From Apus apus (lineage: Eukaryota; Chordata; Aves; Apodiformes; Apodidae), in contig NC_067285.1 of the NCBI RefSeq assembly GCF_020740795.1, forward strand, positions 108,649,652-108,713,651: DNA of 64,000 bases. The letters are read 5' to 3'. The notes beneath the pieces are model-generated. The model made no database searches. It had not been told where the DNA came from and saw only the letters and a program-made list of their open reading frames with translations. This document shows, piece by piece, positions 39,911 to 50,858 of the stretch. Made by a program: the position numbers and the translations under genes. Every line of letters starts with the position of its first letter. The stretch's first letter is position 1.

Positions 39911-41195
39911 AACCCATAATAAAGCACAGGAAAACGTGGCTGCAAGCTTCATGAATATTTATTTATTCAACAGTGAAGGAGCAAGTTTACCTAACAGCTT
40001 TGCTAACTGATTGTCTGCAGAACAAGGAAGTTATGGCCACGTTAACGCAAGCAGTAGTAGTTTATTGTTTTAGTAGACACTTCTTTTTCCTTCCTTTTGA
40101 ATAAACACACCGCAGGGTCTGGGAGGACGTGTGCCAAGAGCATTACTGAGGGCAGCAACAGCCGAACAAAGCGCAGCAAAAGCACAATCCTAATCATAAC
40201 AGAGCGAGCAAGTATTGTTACAAATGTTCCCTTTAGTATGGAAATGAGCCAGGGGTAATAAAAACACCATAAAAATGTCAAAATGACTGATCACCGTGAA
40301 GCACTGGCCTTTTTATAACCAAAACTTGCAGTGAACTTAAAAAAAATCCCTGTGTTAAGAGAAATGCCATTTTTACTTAACTTTATTGTTCGACTTGTCC
40401 TCACTTCGTTGCACAGTGAAATGGTTGCAGAAGAGAACAACTTCAGAAGGGCATCAGTAAAGATCTGATTGATATTAAATGTCACTTGAACATGATGGTG
40501 GACTCTGGATGGAAACAATCTGTTAACTAGGGCATTAAAATTATCACTGCTACTGCCTCTTTATGAGAATATGGGGCATATTTAGGTACTAATTGTTTGA
40601 ACAGCAGCAATAAAACATAATGCTTAATGACATACAAATAAAGAGCTGTGTAACTCATGTAATTCCATCAGAAAACGCTCAGGAACAGCAGCTTGACTCT
40701 ATAATTACTCAGATCAAAGAACAAAAAGGCATTGTGAAGTCTGGTCTAAAGTGTTATTTATTATTCCTCTCACTAAAGCATAGATCAGCTCTGATAGAAA
40801 GAGCAAAAATGGGGAAAAAAGAAAGAATATTCATTGCTTTACTGATGTCCACATATATTGTGGAACATGTTAAATCCTAATTACAAGAGACTGGCAGAAA
40901 GGAAAATAGAAAAGAACAAAGAACAAAACAAAACAAAAAAAAGAAGTGTAAAAACTAAAATAAGAACAAATAAAGGGCATAGCTCCGTGTAATTTATCTC
41001 AGAGACCTGAAGATGATAAACACACATAGGTGTGGACTAAACACAAATTATAAAATGGGCCATCGTCTTCTCTTTGGACTCTCTTTATACATAGCCAACT
41101 TATATGTGCCACTTAATAGTCAATGCAACACCAATATTTTAAATATGGTTATATCAGCCATTACTTCCAATTATCAAGAACACTAATTCACTGTG
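39911..41195. other. Intergenic AT-rich unique sequence
   Basis: A 1.28-kb CR1-free island between two CR1 copies. It is AT-rich but retains several CpGs (for example 40140-40210 and 40385-40415). Candidate regulatory DNA only; no gene. Confidence 0.45.
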
Positions 41196-41624
41196 TCCAG
41201 GGCTGAAGCACCTCTATGCAGACAGGCTGAGAAAGTTGGGGTTGCTCAGCCTGGAGAAGAGAAGGCTCTGGTGAGACCTTAGAGCACCTTCCAGTGCCTG
41301 AACGGGCTACAGGAAAGCTGGGGAGGGACTTTTTACAAGGGCATGGAGTGACAGGACAAGGGGTAATGGCTTTAAACTGGGAGAGGGGGATTTAGAGTAG
41401 ACATCAGGAGGAAATTCTTCTCTATGAGAGTGGTGAGACACCGGCACAAGTTGCCCAGTGAGGCTATGGCTGTCCCATTCCTGGAAGTGTTCAAGACCAG
41501 GTTGGATGGGGCTTAGAGCAAACTGATCTAGTAGGAGATGTCCTTGCCCATGCAGAGGGGTTGGAACTGGATGACCTTTAAGGTCTCTTCCACCCAAACC
41601 ATTGTAGGATTCTATGATACGATG
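41196..41624 (+). mobile_element. CR1 LINE 3' fragment
   Basis: About 430 bp in plus orientation: 'ccagggctgaagcacctcta', then 'cagcctggagaagagaaggc', 'aggttggatggggcttagag' and 'ttggaactggatgaccttta'. It ends in 'ggattctatgatacgatgg'. It carries more in-frame damage than the copy at 39524. Confidence 0.93.
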
Positions 41625-43932
41625 GTCTCCCGCAGATGCAGTAAATGTCCCTGCACAGCTCCAGTTTATCTAAACAACACCATTACTGTAGTAATATGCT
41701 GGAAAGTGCTGAGATCACATCCTCAGGTTCTGGAGGCAAGCAGAGCTGGGGGTGCAGCCTGAGCCAGGCTCCCACGAGCCAAATGTTGCTGTAAGGTCTG
41801 TGGTGCATGTGTGCAGTGGCAGCGCTCACTAGAGCCAGGCAGCTGGATGCAGGGACCTGCTCTTGCACCTCCTTTTCTCTGCAGCTCAACTACATTTTTT
41901 TTAGCACCAAAAGGGACCACCCCACCTGGACTGGGTGGATCTGTTTATCCTTACAACACACCTGGTATCTTGCATCCCACCAAAACACCCGGTCCCCAGA
42001 TCACCCAGCCTTGTTTGGAAGATTTTGAGAGGTGCAGAGTCTACTCCTTCCTTCAATAGCTCCTTCCAAAATGTGTGCATTTCCCATTTAAATGTGCCTG
42101 GCTTCATACTCTGGCCAGTAACTCCTGTCACATCTTTCTCTGCCAAAAGGCCAGCCAGAACAAAGGTGTAAAAACCTTGCAATGACTCCATGTGTCTGAT
42201 TGATTTCCCAATGGATGTTGCGAGGATTTTTTTCCCACTGGCATCTGTAAGAACTGGAATGGGCCCTTTAAGTGGAATAATCATCAACTTTGGGTAATTT
42301 GGAGTCCTGGGCACTCTCAACATACTCCATATAGGCAGAGGTGATGCTTAGATAGCAAAGCCATGATAAATTTCCCATTAACCTTTGACCACCTCACAAT
42401 TTTGGCTCACTGCTACATCTCCCCTGGGGTTTTATTCCAATATTTCAAACCTCTAAATTAGTTTCAGACAGCCACAGAAATGGAGTCGACAGAGAAATAT
42501 TTCCTCTTTTCCACCCCAAGCGTGCAATTTTTGCTGAGGGCTCTTTGGGTTCAAGGTCCAGGTCAGGTCAAAATGACATTTGGGTGAGGGACAGCTTTTC
42601 TGAACTTTTAAGTGTTACATCTTGGACGTCTGCTGTCTCTGGAGTGAGGAGTGAGACACACATTTGCCTCCAAGGAATGGAGGTGCTGGGCTTGACCTTG
42701 AAACCCCCGCTCCTTTCCAGGCACTGGAGTTTGGCCATCAGCTTCAGGGACCTCAACATTTCATCTTACTAATTGCAGTTTGGCTTCCGGTGCAACTGTG
42801 GCATTTGGCTCTGGAGGTGAAAAGAGCAGAAATAGTCCCTATTCACTAAAAACATGAAACCTTTCCCAAACCATTTGAAAAATAATGCCTCTGCTAGATT
42901 CACAGCACCTACACAAGACACCATACCCAGCTGTGGTGCAAAGGTAATTTTAACCATATTTGCCACCGATTGAAAGTCACACGACTCTTTTTATTTTAAA
43001 CGTCTGAAAAAAAGTTTAAAGGGGCCGATTGCACAAAGATTTTCCATACAAGGTTTAAAAAAGCCACACAAACTGGCATGTAAGGCCATGTTTGACCTGC
43101 AATGCAAATAAAAAAGATGGTGAGCTTTAAGCCTAAAATTCCTTTGAAGCCCCACAGCTTTAGAAGTACAACTGCCTTCTGTGTCACAGCCTGGCAGGTA
43201 CATCTATATGCCTATACGTATATATATACTTATGCATAACATAAAAATCTCCTGTGTTCAAAAGGGGATGAGTATCTAATTGCAAGACTAAGGTTTTCTT
43301 CTTTAAACATCCTCTATTTCTGAGTGATGATGAGTCCAAATCTTGCCCCACTGAAAAAAACCAAACGAAAATCAAACAGGAGCAGGACCCGGCTGAATTT
43401 ATTTAGACTAAGGAAGACTTTGCAATACATGGAAGGCACAATCAAGCCCCAAAAAATAAATGGCATGCAGAAGGGCAGAGTGACTCTTAAGAGCACTTAC
43501 AAGTACTCTGTGGAGGCAAAATAATTCCTCAAAAATGCAAAACACACTGAGGCATGGAAAGGCCCAGACAATATAAACAGCCCTGCTTAAATAGGGTATA
43601 GAATATTTTCCTAGGGGTGAATTTCACACCAATTTGGGCACTCAACAAGTGCTCAAGAGGGAGATGATACTCAAGGCAGGATGAGCATTCCAAGCTTTCT
43701 GCAAATCAAGACATTTGTAGCATTTCACATGGCTCATCCAAAACCAGAGCTGCTTTCTCAGCACCATGGCTGAGGGCTGCAGCTGTACTTGGCCATTGCA
43801 CTGTTCATGGTGGGTGGCTGACTGCAGCCTTTGCCTTTGGAAAGGTCTCCATCAACACCTCTAGAGATTTGTCTCTAAAAGAGAGAACTTTAAAGGGCAC
43901 AAGGAAGCCACCCCTTCTGTGTATCTGGCAAT
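41625..43932. other. Intergenic unique sequence
   Basis: A minus-strand open stretch (42323-41901) was examined and not accepted as a gene. Otherwise nothing recognised. Confidence 0.5.
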
Positions 43933-43984
43933 ATCACAGAATCATAGAATGCCAGGTTGGAAGGGACCTCAAAAATCATCTGTG
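43933..43984 (-). mobile_element. Very short CR1 LINE 3' end
   Basis: About 52 bp with only the terminal repeat and 'ggttggaagggacctcaaaa' in minus orientation. It is the smallest clear CR1 insertion in the window. Confidence 0.85.
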
Positions 43985-44750
43985 AAGTTCTTGACTGTGT
44001 GATACAACACTGCAGAGCAGATTCACAAAGGGTTATGCTCAGCATGGAAGGTTGGCCTGGATGGGAAATGTAGGATTGCTTCTCTTAACACACCAACCCT
44101 CATTCTGAGGGTCAGCAATACAGCTGCCACTTGATAAAGTGCCATAGGACAGTCTCTAAGGGCAAGCTTAGAGCTGAACCATACAAACCCAGTGTTCACC
44201 TCTAGCTTTGAAGCTGGTTTCAGTACCCCTATCATGATGTGTTAGGAGTGTCCTCTCACTGTAGCACCTGCACAGGGACCAGAGAAGGGCTGTGGGCTCA
44301 CAAGTGCACCCTGCTCTCTGCCATGCCCCTGATGCTGCTGAAATGTGCTACAGCTTGGTATGTACTATGGTGCAATAAGTACCTCCCCACAGGCATGAGA
44401 TGTAGCCCTTCATATCTCTCATGGAAACACCCACTTACTGCTTTCTTAACATAGAGGTGATGCACTCAGTGTATAAAGTCTTTTTAGGTTTGTTGTTTTA
44501 CTGGTTGATTGTTTGTTTCATTTTTAATGAAATCACTCAATAAACTGCAGCCATCAAGAACTCATGCCAAAATCATGCCTTACATCCAGAGCCCTCAGTG
44601 CTCATATTTAAGTCTCCCTGAAGCTGAGAGGGTGCATACAAAGATACCCATGATCTGAATTTAGCTTTTATGGACTTCATACGTTTGTGTTAATTGTAAC
44701 TGAATCCTCCTGCTGAATAATGAAATAATAATTAGCAATGGGTTGTTTTA

Positions 44751-44806
44751 TTATAACCTCTACAGGAAGACCATCATGAGGGATGGTCTTCCTGTAAAGG
44801 TCATGA
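44751..44806. other. Strong inverted repeat / hairpin
   Basis: The core is a perfect 15-bp stem, 'tacaggaagaccatc' against 'gatggtcttcctgta', with a 6-nt loop (44761-44796). After a C-A mismatch, ACCT pairs with AGGT; after a second mismatch, UA pairs and a G-U wobble extend it to about 24 paired positions. It does not match CR1. It could be a small structured RNA, a decayed palindromic transposon end or a chance palindrome. Confidence 0.75.
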
Positions 44807-45702
44807 CATGGATTTCCTACTACAGCATTTAGGAAAGCAGCAGAGTGTGCTACGTGGTGCTGAATTGCAGCAGTGCCAGCTGGTAAACTTCACATGTGTA
44901 GGAAGGTCTCCCTTTTCTACTCCCTCCTCCTCTCCTTCTCCAGAGTTATCAGATGGCTCCAGCCAGCACCAGTACAGTGGGCAGGGATGGAGCCACTGAT
45001 TCAGGCTGAAAATAAGAGACTTTTTGGTGCAGCAAGTGTTGGTGAAGGAGAGCAGGGGCTTATGTGCTTTGCTGAATCGGGGCCCCACCTCCCAGCGCTA
45101 CGGCTGAGCAAACACGGAGCTGTTTGGTTTGCTGGTGGTTCAAACAAGGCAGCAGAAAAATCACTGCAGGTCAACCCACAGCAAATACCTTCAGAAACCT
45201 TCAGAGAGAAGCAAAGCCTAAAGCACTGGTTTGTTTCAGGTTAAATGGAGCGTTTCACTTTTAAACGGAGCAGCTGGTTTGCTGAAGGTCTCTTTTGTGA
45301 AGGAAGTAATTCCAAGCTTAAAAAATTGGCATGTTTCAAATTTGCAGGTTTTTTTTACCAGCAAACTTGAGGTGAAACTCAAGTGAATGGCAAAGAGTTG
45401 CAGCATTGCTGCCTCTGCCTTCTCTAAAGAAAACTTGGGCTGCTGAAGGGTTGGCTGCCTCTCCTTGGCGTGCAGCAGGAGGAAGGTGTGAGGCCTCCTG
45501 GAGAGGAGCATCTCTGACATCCTGCACCCAGCCCACCCTCCACTGCCTCCTTCTGCAGCTGTGTTTACAAATGAAGTGTTTCACCTACGTTTCGCATTTT
45601 CCTCTGCCAAACACCCCGAGGCCAAAGTTCATTTTACAGCTCACAAACAGTGTTTTGATTTACAAAACTGTCTTTTTAAAAGAAAACCAAAATAATGCAA
45701 AA

Positions 45703-45731
45703 CCCCCCCCCAAAAAAAAAAAAAAAAAAAA
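45703..45731 (+). repeat. C9-A20 homopolymer junction
   Basis: Nine Cs directly followed by twenty As, just downstream of FGFRL1. Such a junction is error-prone in sequencing, so the lengths may be inexact. Confidence 0.85.
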
Positions 45732-46041
45732 GGAAAAACATAGTAAAGCAGATTTCCCTGTGAGCAGAGAACTTTGCCAGTGAAGATGACAAGGGGTCCA
45801 TGAGATATGATCTTGTGATCAGGGCACTGCAGATCATCCCAGCCAGAACACAGACAGTGGAAATGGCCAGTTTCTGATGGAAAGGATGACACCAGCAGTA
45901 CCTGAGATGATGTGAGCATATTATATATGTGGCTAGTGTGAACAGACATAGAGATAGATGACCTCCAGGTTAGAAGAAGTACAGTTGGTCACATGCTACA
46001 CATTCTGAGCATGGCATCTATAGAACCTGAAAAAAAAAATC

Positions 46042-46047
46042 TTTATT
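46042..46047 (-). terminator. FGFRL1: Distal poly(A) signal AATAAA of FGFRL1
   Basis: TTTATT on the plus strand reads AATAAA on the minus strand. It is followed within 20 nt by a T-run and, about 40-50 nt further, by GT-rich 'atgtgtagcatgtg' (around 46008-45993). That spacing suits a hexamer plus downstream element. It is the last good hexamer before sequence stops looking like a UTR. Confidence 0.5.
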
Positions 46048-46233
46048 TTCTTTGATCAAAAATACGTATAGAAATGCCTGTTTTCAAGGAAAATATCATA
46101 CATTTTTTTTCTTGTTTAACAAAATAAATTAAATATACATGACTTCTGTTTAAACTCTATATAGAATTACAAAGGTTTTATATTTGCAATTGAATTCATT
46201 TCCAGTCCGTATTGGTATTTAATATGGTCCTTA

Positions 46234-46239
46234 TTTATT
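46234..46239 (-). terminator. FGFRL1: Proximal poly(A) signal candidate
   Basis: This is a second AATAAA on the minus strand (plus TTTATT inside 'ccttatttattttc'), 192 bp before the distal one. It lacks a clear GT-rich downstream element, so it is the weaker choice, but it may give an alternative 3' end. Confidence 0.3.
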
Positions 46240-46502
46240 TTCTCTTCTTACTGTTTGAACTGCAAAGAAGTTGTATCATTTCCAAAGTGTTATCTGAGGG
46301 GAGGGGACAACCACACACAACCTAAGTGAATATTTCTCAAATGCATTTTTTTCCTACAAGATAATTATATCATTCTCTTTGCTTCTTACTCTTTTTTTTC
46401 TAATGTTTTCATGTATTTTGCATTGATGTAGAAAATCCAGTAGCTTGTCACTGTGAGCTATCAGAGGACAGCATATTTTGCTTCTTCGCCATCAGCAGTT
46501 CA

Positions 46503-46531
46503 ATTATTATTATTATTAATTATTATTATTT
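46503..46531 (+). repeat. ATT trinucleotide repeat
   Basis: Interrupted (ATT)n inside the FGFRL1 3' UTR, split by one 'aat'. On the transcript strand it reads AAT repeats. Confidence 0.85.
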
Positions 46532-47230
46532 CTTAAATATAAATATAAAGGTGTTCTGTACAATGTTCCTCTTTCCTTCTTTCCTTTTTCCTGGCAGTGG
46601 CACTGAGTCCTAGGACCAGGGAGCAGAGCAGTTGTGGTTGGATCTGCAGAACCCCCCACGGGAGATGCCTTCAACTTGCAGAAACGGAACAAACCAGCTC
46701 AGTTAGCATTTCAGACCAAAGGACTGTGATTGAGAAGCATTCAGCATTTCACATGGTGAAGAGAAATTAATTTTTCCAGACTCTTGTGTTATTTTTTTTT
46801 CCTCTGGAAGAGGTGAGGTGGTTATGTCTCCTGGTGCTTTGGCACTAAACCTCAGGTACTTTAGAGCTTGGGTCACTCGGAGGGAACAGGCTCTCCTGAA
46901 TGCTCCCCAGTGGGACAGGCCTGGGGGCTTCCCACTGAAACAAGTGATGTGCAGCAGGCACAGGAACAGTGATGCCCATCTGAAAAAGCACCACAGTTGA
47001 CTCTTGCTCTTTTTGTTCCTTACAACACAAGGAAGAAGGTGGTGGTTCATGTCCCTGTGTCCTGTCTCACTTGTTGCCACTTCAATGAAAAAAACCTGAG
47101 AAGGCTCTGCTGTTGGGAATGGCTGCCTCTCTGCTGAGATTTGGAGTTCCTTCATTATTCCTTGGCTACATCCTGATTGCAATAATTAAAAAAAAAAACA
47201 ACAAACTCTTTTCTCTCTCTGTCTTTCTCT

Positions 47231-47353
47231 ATTATATATATATTTATATAGATAGATATAGATATATACACATATATATATACACACATACACACACGCA
47301 TATACAATTATATATATATGTATATATATATATTTAAAATTATATATATATAA
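47231..47353. repeat. TA/GATA/CA-rich compound microsatellite in the FGFRL1 3' UTR
   Basis: This is about 120 bp of alternating TA, TAGA, CACA and TATG units. It starts roughly 110 nt after the FGFRL1 stop codon on the minus strand. It is nearly pure purine-pyrimidine alternation and highly self-complementary, so it could extrude as a hairpin in DNA or fold in the mRNA. Length polymorphism is expected. Confidence 0.9.
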
Positions 47354-47463
47354 TCTTTTCTGTCTGTTTTGCCTGTTGCTGGCAGTGTGAGCTGACTTGG
47401 AGCAGTCTCTTCTGAGGTACCAGGAGGAAAAGCCCAAACGAGCTACTGTACACAGCCACCCTC

Positions 47464-47873
47464 TTAGCACTGGTACTGGATGTGCTGGTGCTGGTGGACT
47501 TTGCCTTCCACGTGCGAGTGGGTGTGGGTGTGGATGTCTGTGTAAATCTTTGGGTACATTTTGGATGCCATGGCTGGAGCAAGTGCAGGCCCTTGGGACA
47601 GTAAATGCTGCTGCTGGGCAACATATTCCTCATAGTTTATGGAGGAGATGCAGTCTTTGTCAGGGACCTGGGAGACACAGATCCTGTCCCGGGGCTGTGG
47701 CCGGTGCACAGGGGCAGCAGCTGGTGGGGAACAGGGTTTCTTCTTGGTCTGGCAAAGCCACAGGAGGATTGTCCCAAAGATGAAGACAGCTCCGGCAGGG
47801 ATGCCGATGATCACAGGCCAGGGAAGGCTGCTGGCTGAGGAAGGGGGCACAGGTGCACTGGGAGGCTTGGGAT
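47464..47873 (-). CDS. FGFRL1: FGFRL1 last coding exon: transmembrane helix and His-rich cytoplasmic tail
   Basis: The coding part is 410 bp. It begins after the acceptor 'ataatgtccag' and stops at TAA (47466-47464). A proline- and serine-rich stalk comes first (residues 1-18 of the exon). The membrane span follows, roughly residues 20-41 ([17 protein letters not shown], then TILLWLC), with a stop-transfer QTKKK. The tail has no kinase. It is proline-rich, then contains NYEEY, a QHLL dileucine-like motif, the tandem tyrosine motif MYPKIYTDI (106-114), and a terminal histidine-rich stretch [22 protein letters not shown] split as residues 115-126 and 127-136. In mammals the tyrosine and His-rich signals control removal of FGFRL1 from the cell surface to endosomes and lysosomes. 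The middle of the tail differs strongly from the human sequence as I recall it, and the His repeat is shorter, while membrane span and terminus are conserved. Confidence 0.97.
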
Positions 47874-49135
47874 CTGGACATTATGGCAAAGAGAGAGACA
47901 GAAAGAGTTAATTAAATGCAGGCAAAGTGAATTTAAAACAGATGTCACACTTGGGCTGGCTTTTGCACAAGCTGTCTGGCAACCCTGCCAGGCCATGTAA
48001 CGAGGGAGAAATCAAGCCAGCAGATGATGTTTGGTAACAGTTTTGCTTTTCAGGGCTCCTGGAAGGACAAGCAACTCGTTTTCTATGGTATAGGGGTTGG
48101 GAGGTGAGTCTTTGGGGAATTTTTTAACTTTCTTATCCAAGCTTTAATGGGTTCACTAGAGTCAGCCCAACAACATTTCCTAGCACCCTCCCCCTTGATG
48201 GAGTGGGCTTCGCTGCCCAGATTGGAGGACACATCATGGGACATGTCAGTAATACCTCCACGTCAGCAGCCCAGGAGGCACAGTCAGATTACTCAGAGCA
48301 ACAGCACGTTGCACACTTGCATCTGCCATGGGTAGCTCTGTCTGTGTGGGCTTCAGACACTTTTTAGTATCCCCATCCCGTGACACTGGAGCTGCTCAGC
48401 AATGCTCTGCTGTGGCAGGCAGCACAACTGTGGTGTTTTGGAGGTGCTGGGTTGAGTTTCTTGTGTGACTGGGAGGAAGGCTGAAGGATACCAAATCCGT
48501 AGGTGAGCTGGTGCCCCTCCTTGGTGCCCAAGCCATGGAGAATGGAAAGTTCACACAGCATTAAAGTGTGTGTCCAACTCCGTGTGCCAAACAGGCTCTA
48601 CCTCCATCAGTCTTTTTGGAGCTGCTGTTGGCTTTCCAAGGGCAGCAAATTTGGGTACTGGAGGAGATAAGATGCATCTTTCACACCTCCCTCCCCGTTC
48701 CTCTCCCTACCATTGGCAGTCTGTACATCTTTGGGTAGCCACTGCACTTTCTCAGCCTAATCTTCTGATTTATAGACCTAAAAGGAGTCCTGGGGCAGGA
48801 TCCTAGCTATCAAAATCCCCATCTAGATAGCTACCAGCTGGGATTTCCAAACCCCTGTAAAATACTTAGGGACAGAATTCAGCTTGCAGGGAGACACTCG
48901 AGAAACTTTGAAAACCACAGGCTGTCCAAATCACTCAATATATTATACTCAAACATGTATCACTTAACTGTCAAGCCAAACTTCTTTAAGACACTAATGT
49001 CTTTTTCTCTCCTTGATAAATAACCCTACTGATATTTTGAAATATTAAATATATACCATGTGGTCACTTTGAAGTCAGAAGGACCTGTATCGTTGACCTC
49101 AATAGACAAAACTTTGATTCACCAACATGGGATAT

Positions 49136-49215
49136 TACAGAATAAATTAGGCTGGAAAGGGAATCTGAAGGTCATATGGTCCAGTCCCTGTTCAAAGCAA
49201 GACATGATCAGACCT
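49136..49215 (-). mobile_element. Probable old CR1 LINE fragment
   Basis: 'ttacagaataaattaggctg', 'gaaagggaatctgaaggtca' and 'tatggtccagtccctgttca' follow the order of a CR1 3' end in minus orientation, but with many substitutions. It lies in the last FGFRL1 intron. The call rests on order of motifs rather than identity. Confidence 0.5.
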
Positions 49216-50611
49216 CTGACCCATCAGCTGACCACGAAAGCAAGTCTTCATGTTGGTTGGCAAAAATCCTCTGCTGAGCTGAAACAAAAGTGTTTTGCTA
49301 TTCATCCATGCTGTTCTTCAGAGCTGTCTATGTCAAATCTGGCAGATTTACCAGAAAAATGGTGTTTTTCTAACTCATGGCCTTTAAACCACATCTTCTC
49401 ATCTGTGGGCAAACGGGGTTCTCCTTCTCCATCATTGCCAATAACAACAGGCTTGCAGGCTCTGGTTCTGGTATGAGACTTCATTACAGTCCCATTTAAA
49501 TCAATGGAAGTCTCCCACACATTTCAGTGGGAGCTGGATCAGACTCTCATAGTTCAGAAACTCTCAAGGGCTTTGAGTTATATCCCACCCATGCAGCCTT
49601 TTCCTTGGGATTGACAGGCTTCTAATTGAAGTTTAGTCCTAAATCTAAGTGATGGAGAAGAAGACACCAGGAGCATTCACTTGCTTGGCCACCTGCTGTC
49701 AGTATCTAAATTCAAGCTAGTGACTGTATAGCTGCTGCATAGCTGCTGAGACATGGAGCTCTGGCAATCAGTGGGCAGAAGCAGCCATGCTGCCTTGGTT
49801 ACTGGAGTCATGAGCATTTTCCCCACTAACTGCACATAAAACCAGTCCTAACAGCCTGGGAGAGTTAATGATCTCTGTCTCTCACTGGTGTCTTGGCTGG
49901 AGACACCCAATTAGACCTGACAGCTAAAATGTTCTGATATTGGCTCCAGCTCCTGCACTTTCTTTGCTTGAGGTGGCCAAGGGAAGAAAAAGCAGTAAGG
50001 TAAATTTTTGTCATCAAACTGGTGGATCTGAAGCTAGATTCACATGGCAAGATGAGGCAGAAAGAAATGCCTTTTTCAACAAAAAGCAGAACTGCACAGT
50101 TTTTAGGAGGCAAAGAAGTCAATGACAAAGTGATAGTGGTGTGCCTCAAACACACTTAATACAGCCTCAGTTGGACATGGTCACCAGCTCCAGGGCCTGG
50201 AGAGAGGAGTCAGATGTGATTTTGGTACAAGGGTCCCCAGGGGATCATTGGGTAAGAGCTTAACTAATCAAGCCTTCTCTCTTTCACACTTGTTCTTTTA
50301 ATTTCCTTGTGACTGGGACAGTTTTTATTCTTCTCTTATTTTGTGGTCCTGTATAATTGCTTCCTTTAATCAGTAAAAGCAATATAAATAAGAGCAAGAG
50401 AAAGGAGAAATGTAAGGGAGCAGGGTGCAAACTGTGCTGCTATTCAGTTCCCCTCTCATGTGCTGCACCCTATTACTGAAGTGATGTGGTGCTTGCAACT
50501 GTAGTATCCTTTCCCACCTCCTCTTCCATACAGAAGCAGATCATTTGCTTTTATTTGCTTGCTGGAATCATTGTTCCACATGAAGGAAAAAAAGGAAATA
50601 TTTCATACCAT

Positions 50612-50822
50612 ATCGTGGTTTGGGTAGGAAAGGACCTTAAAGATCATCTAGTTCCAATTCCCCTACATGGGCAGGGACACTTCCCACTAGACTAGGTTAC
50701 TCCAAGCCCCATCCAACCTGGTCTTGAACACTTCCAGGTATGGGGCATCCACAGATTCTCTGGGCAACCTGGGCCAGTGTGTCTCCACCCTCACACTAAA
50801 GAATTTCTTCCTCATCAAGAGG
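50612..50822 (-). mobile_element. CR1 LINE 3' fragment in the last FGFRL1 intron
   Basis: About 210 bp: 'tcgtggtttgggtaggaaag', 'accttaaagatcatctagtt', 'ccatccaacctggtcttgaa', 'ctaaagaatttcttcctcat'. It is in the same orientation as, and about 35 bp from, a second, much longer CR1, giving a tandem pair from two insertions. Confidence 0.92.
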
Positions 50823-50858
50823 ATTTCAGAAGGGGCTGATTTAAATCAGGGTTGATTT

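Larger units (their letters stand above)
43985..46019. other. Intergenic sequence just downstream of FGFRL1
   Basis: Contains a strong hairpin (44751-44806) and a C9-A20 homopolymer junction (45703-45731). No coding exon of a neighbouring convergent gene is evident. Confidence 0.5.
46020..47463 (-). other. FGFRL1: FGFRL1 3' untranslated region
   Basis: The transcribed but untranslated tail follows the TAA at 47464. It runs down to the AATAAA at 46047-46042 and an inferred cleavage point near 46020-46030. The stop-proximal part carries a TA-rich microsatellite (47353-47231). The distal 500 bp is very AT-rich with several ATTTA pentamers, a usual feature of 3' UTR ends. A 159-codon open stretch on the minus strand (47182-46703) has no recognisable domain and I treat it as chance. 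The UTR end is inferred and would need transcript data. An upstream AATAAA at 46239-46234 could give a shorter form. Confidence 0.6.

Noticed and set aside
41901..42323. Minus-strand open frame with 'VLTDASGKK', which recalls an RNase H-like motif of retroelements, and a CR1-like stretch near its end
   Set aside because: Only one short motif fits; there are no neighbouring retroelement domains, LTRs or primer site. Similarity is within what chance gives in 64 kb.
46703..47182. 159-codon minus-strand open frame downstream of the FGFRL1 stop
   Set aside because: It lies in the FGFRL1 3' UTR, has no domain, and is best explained as chance.
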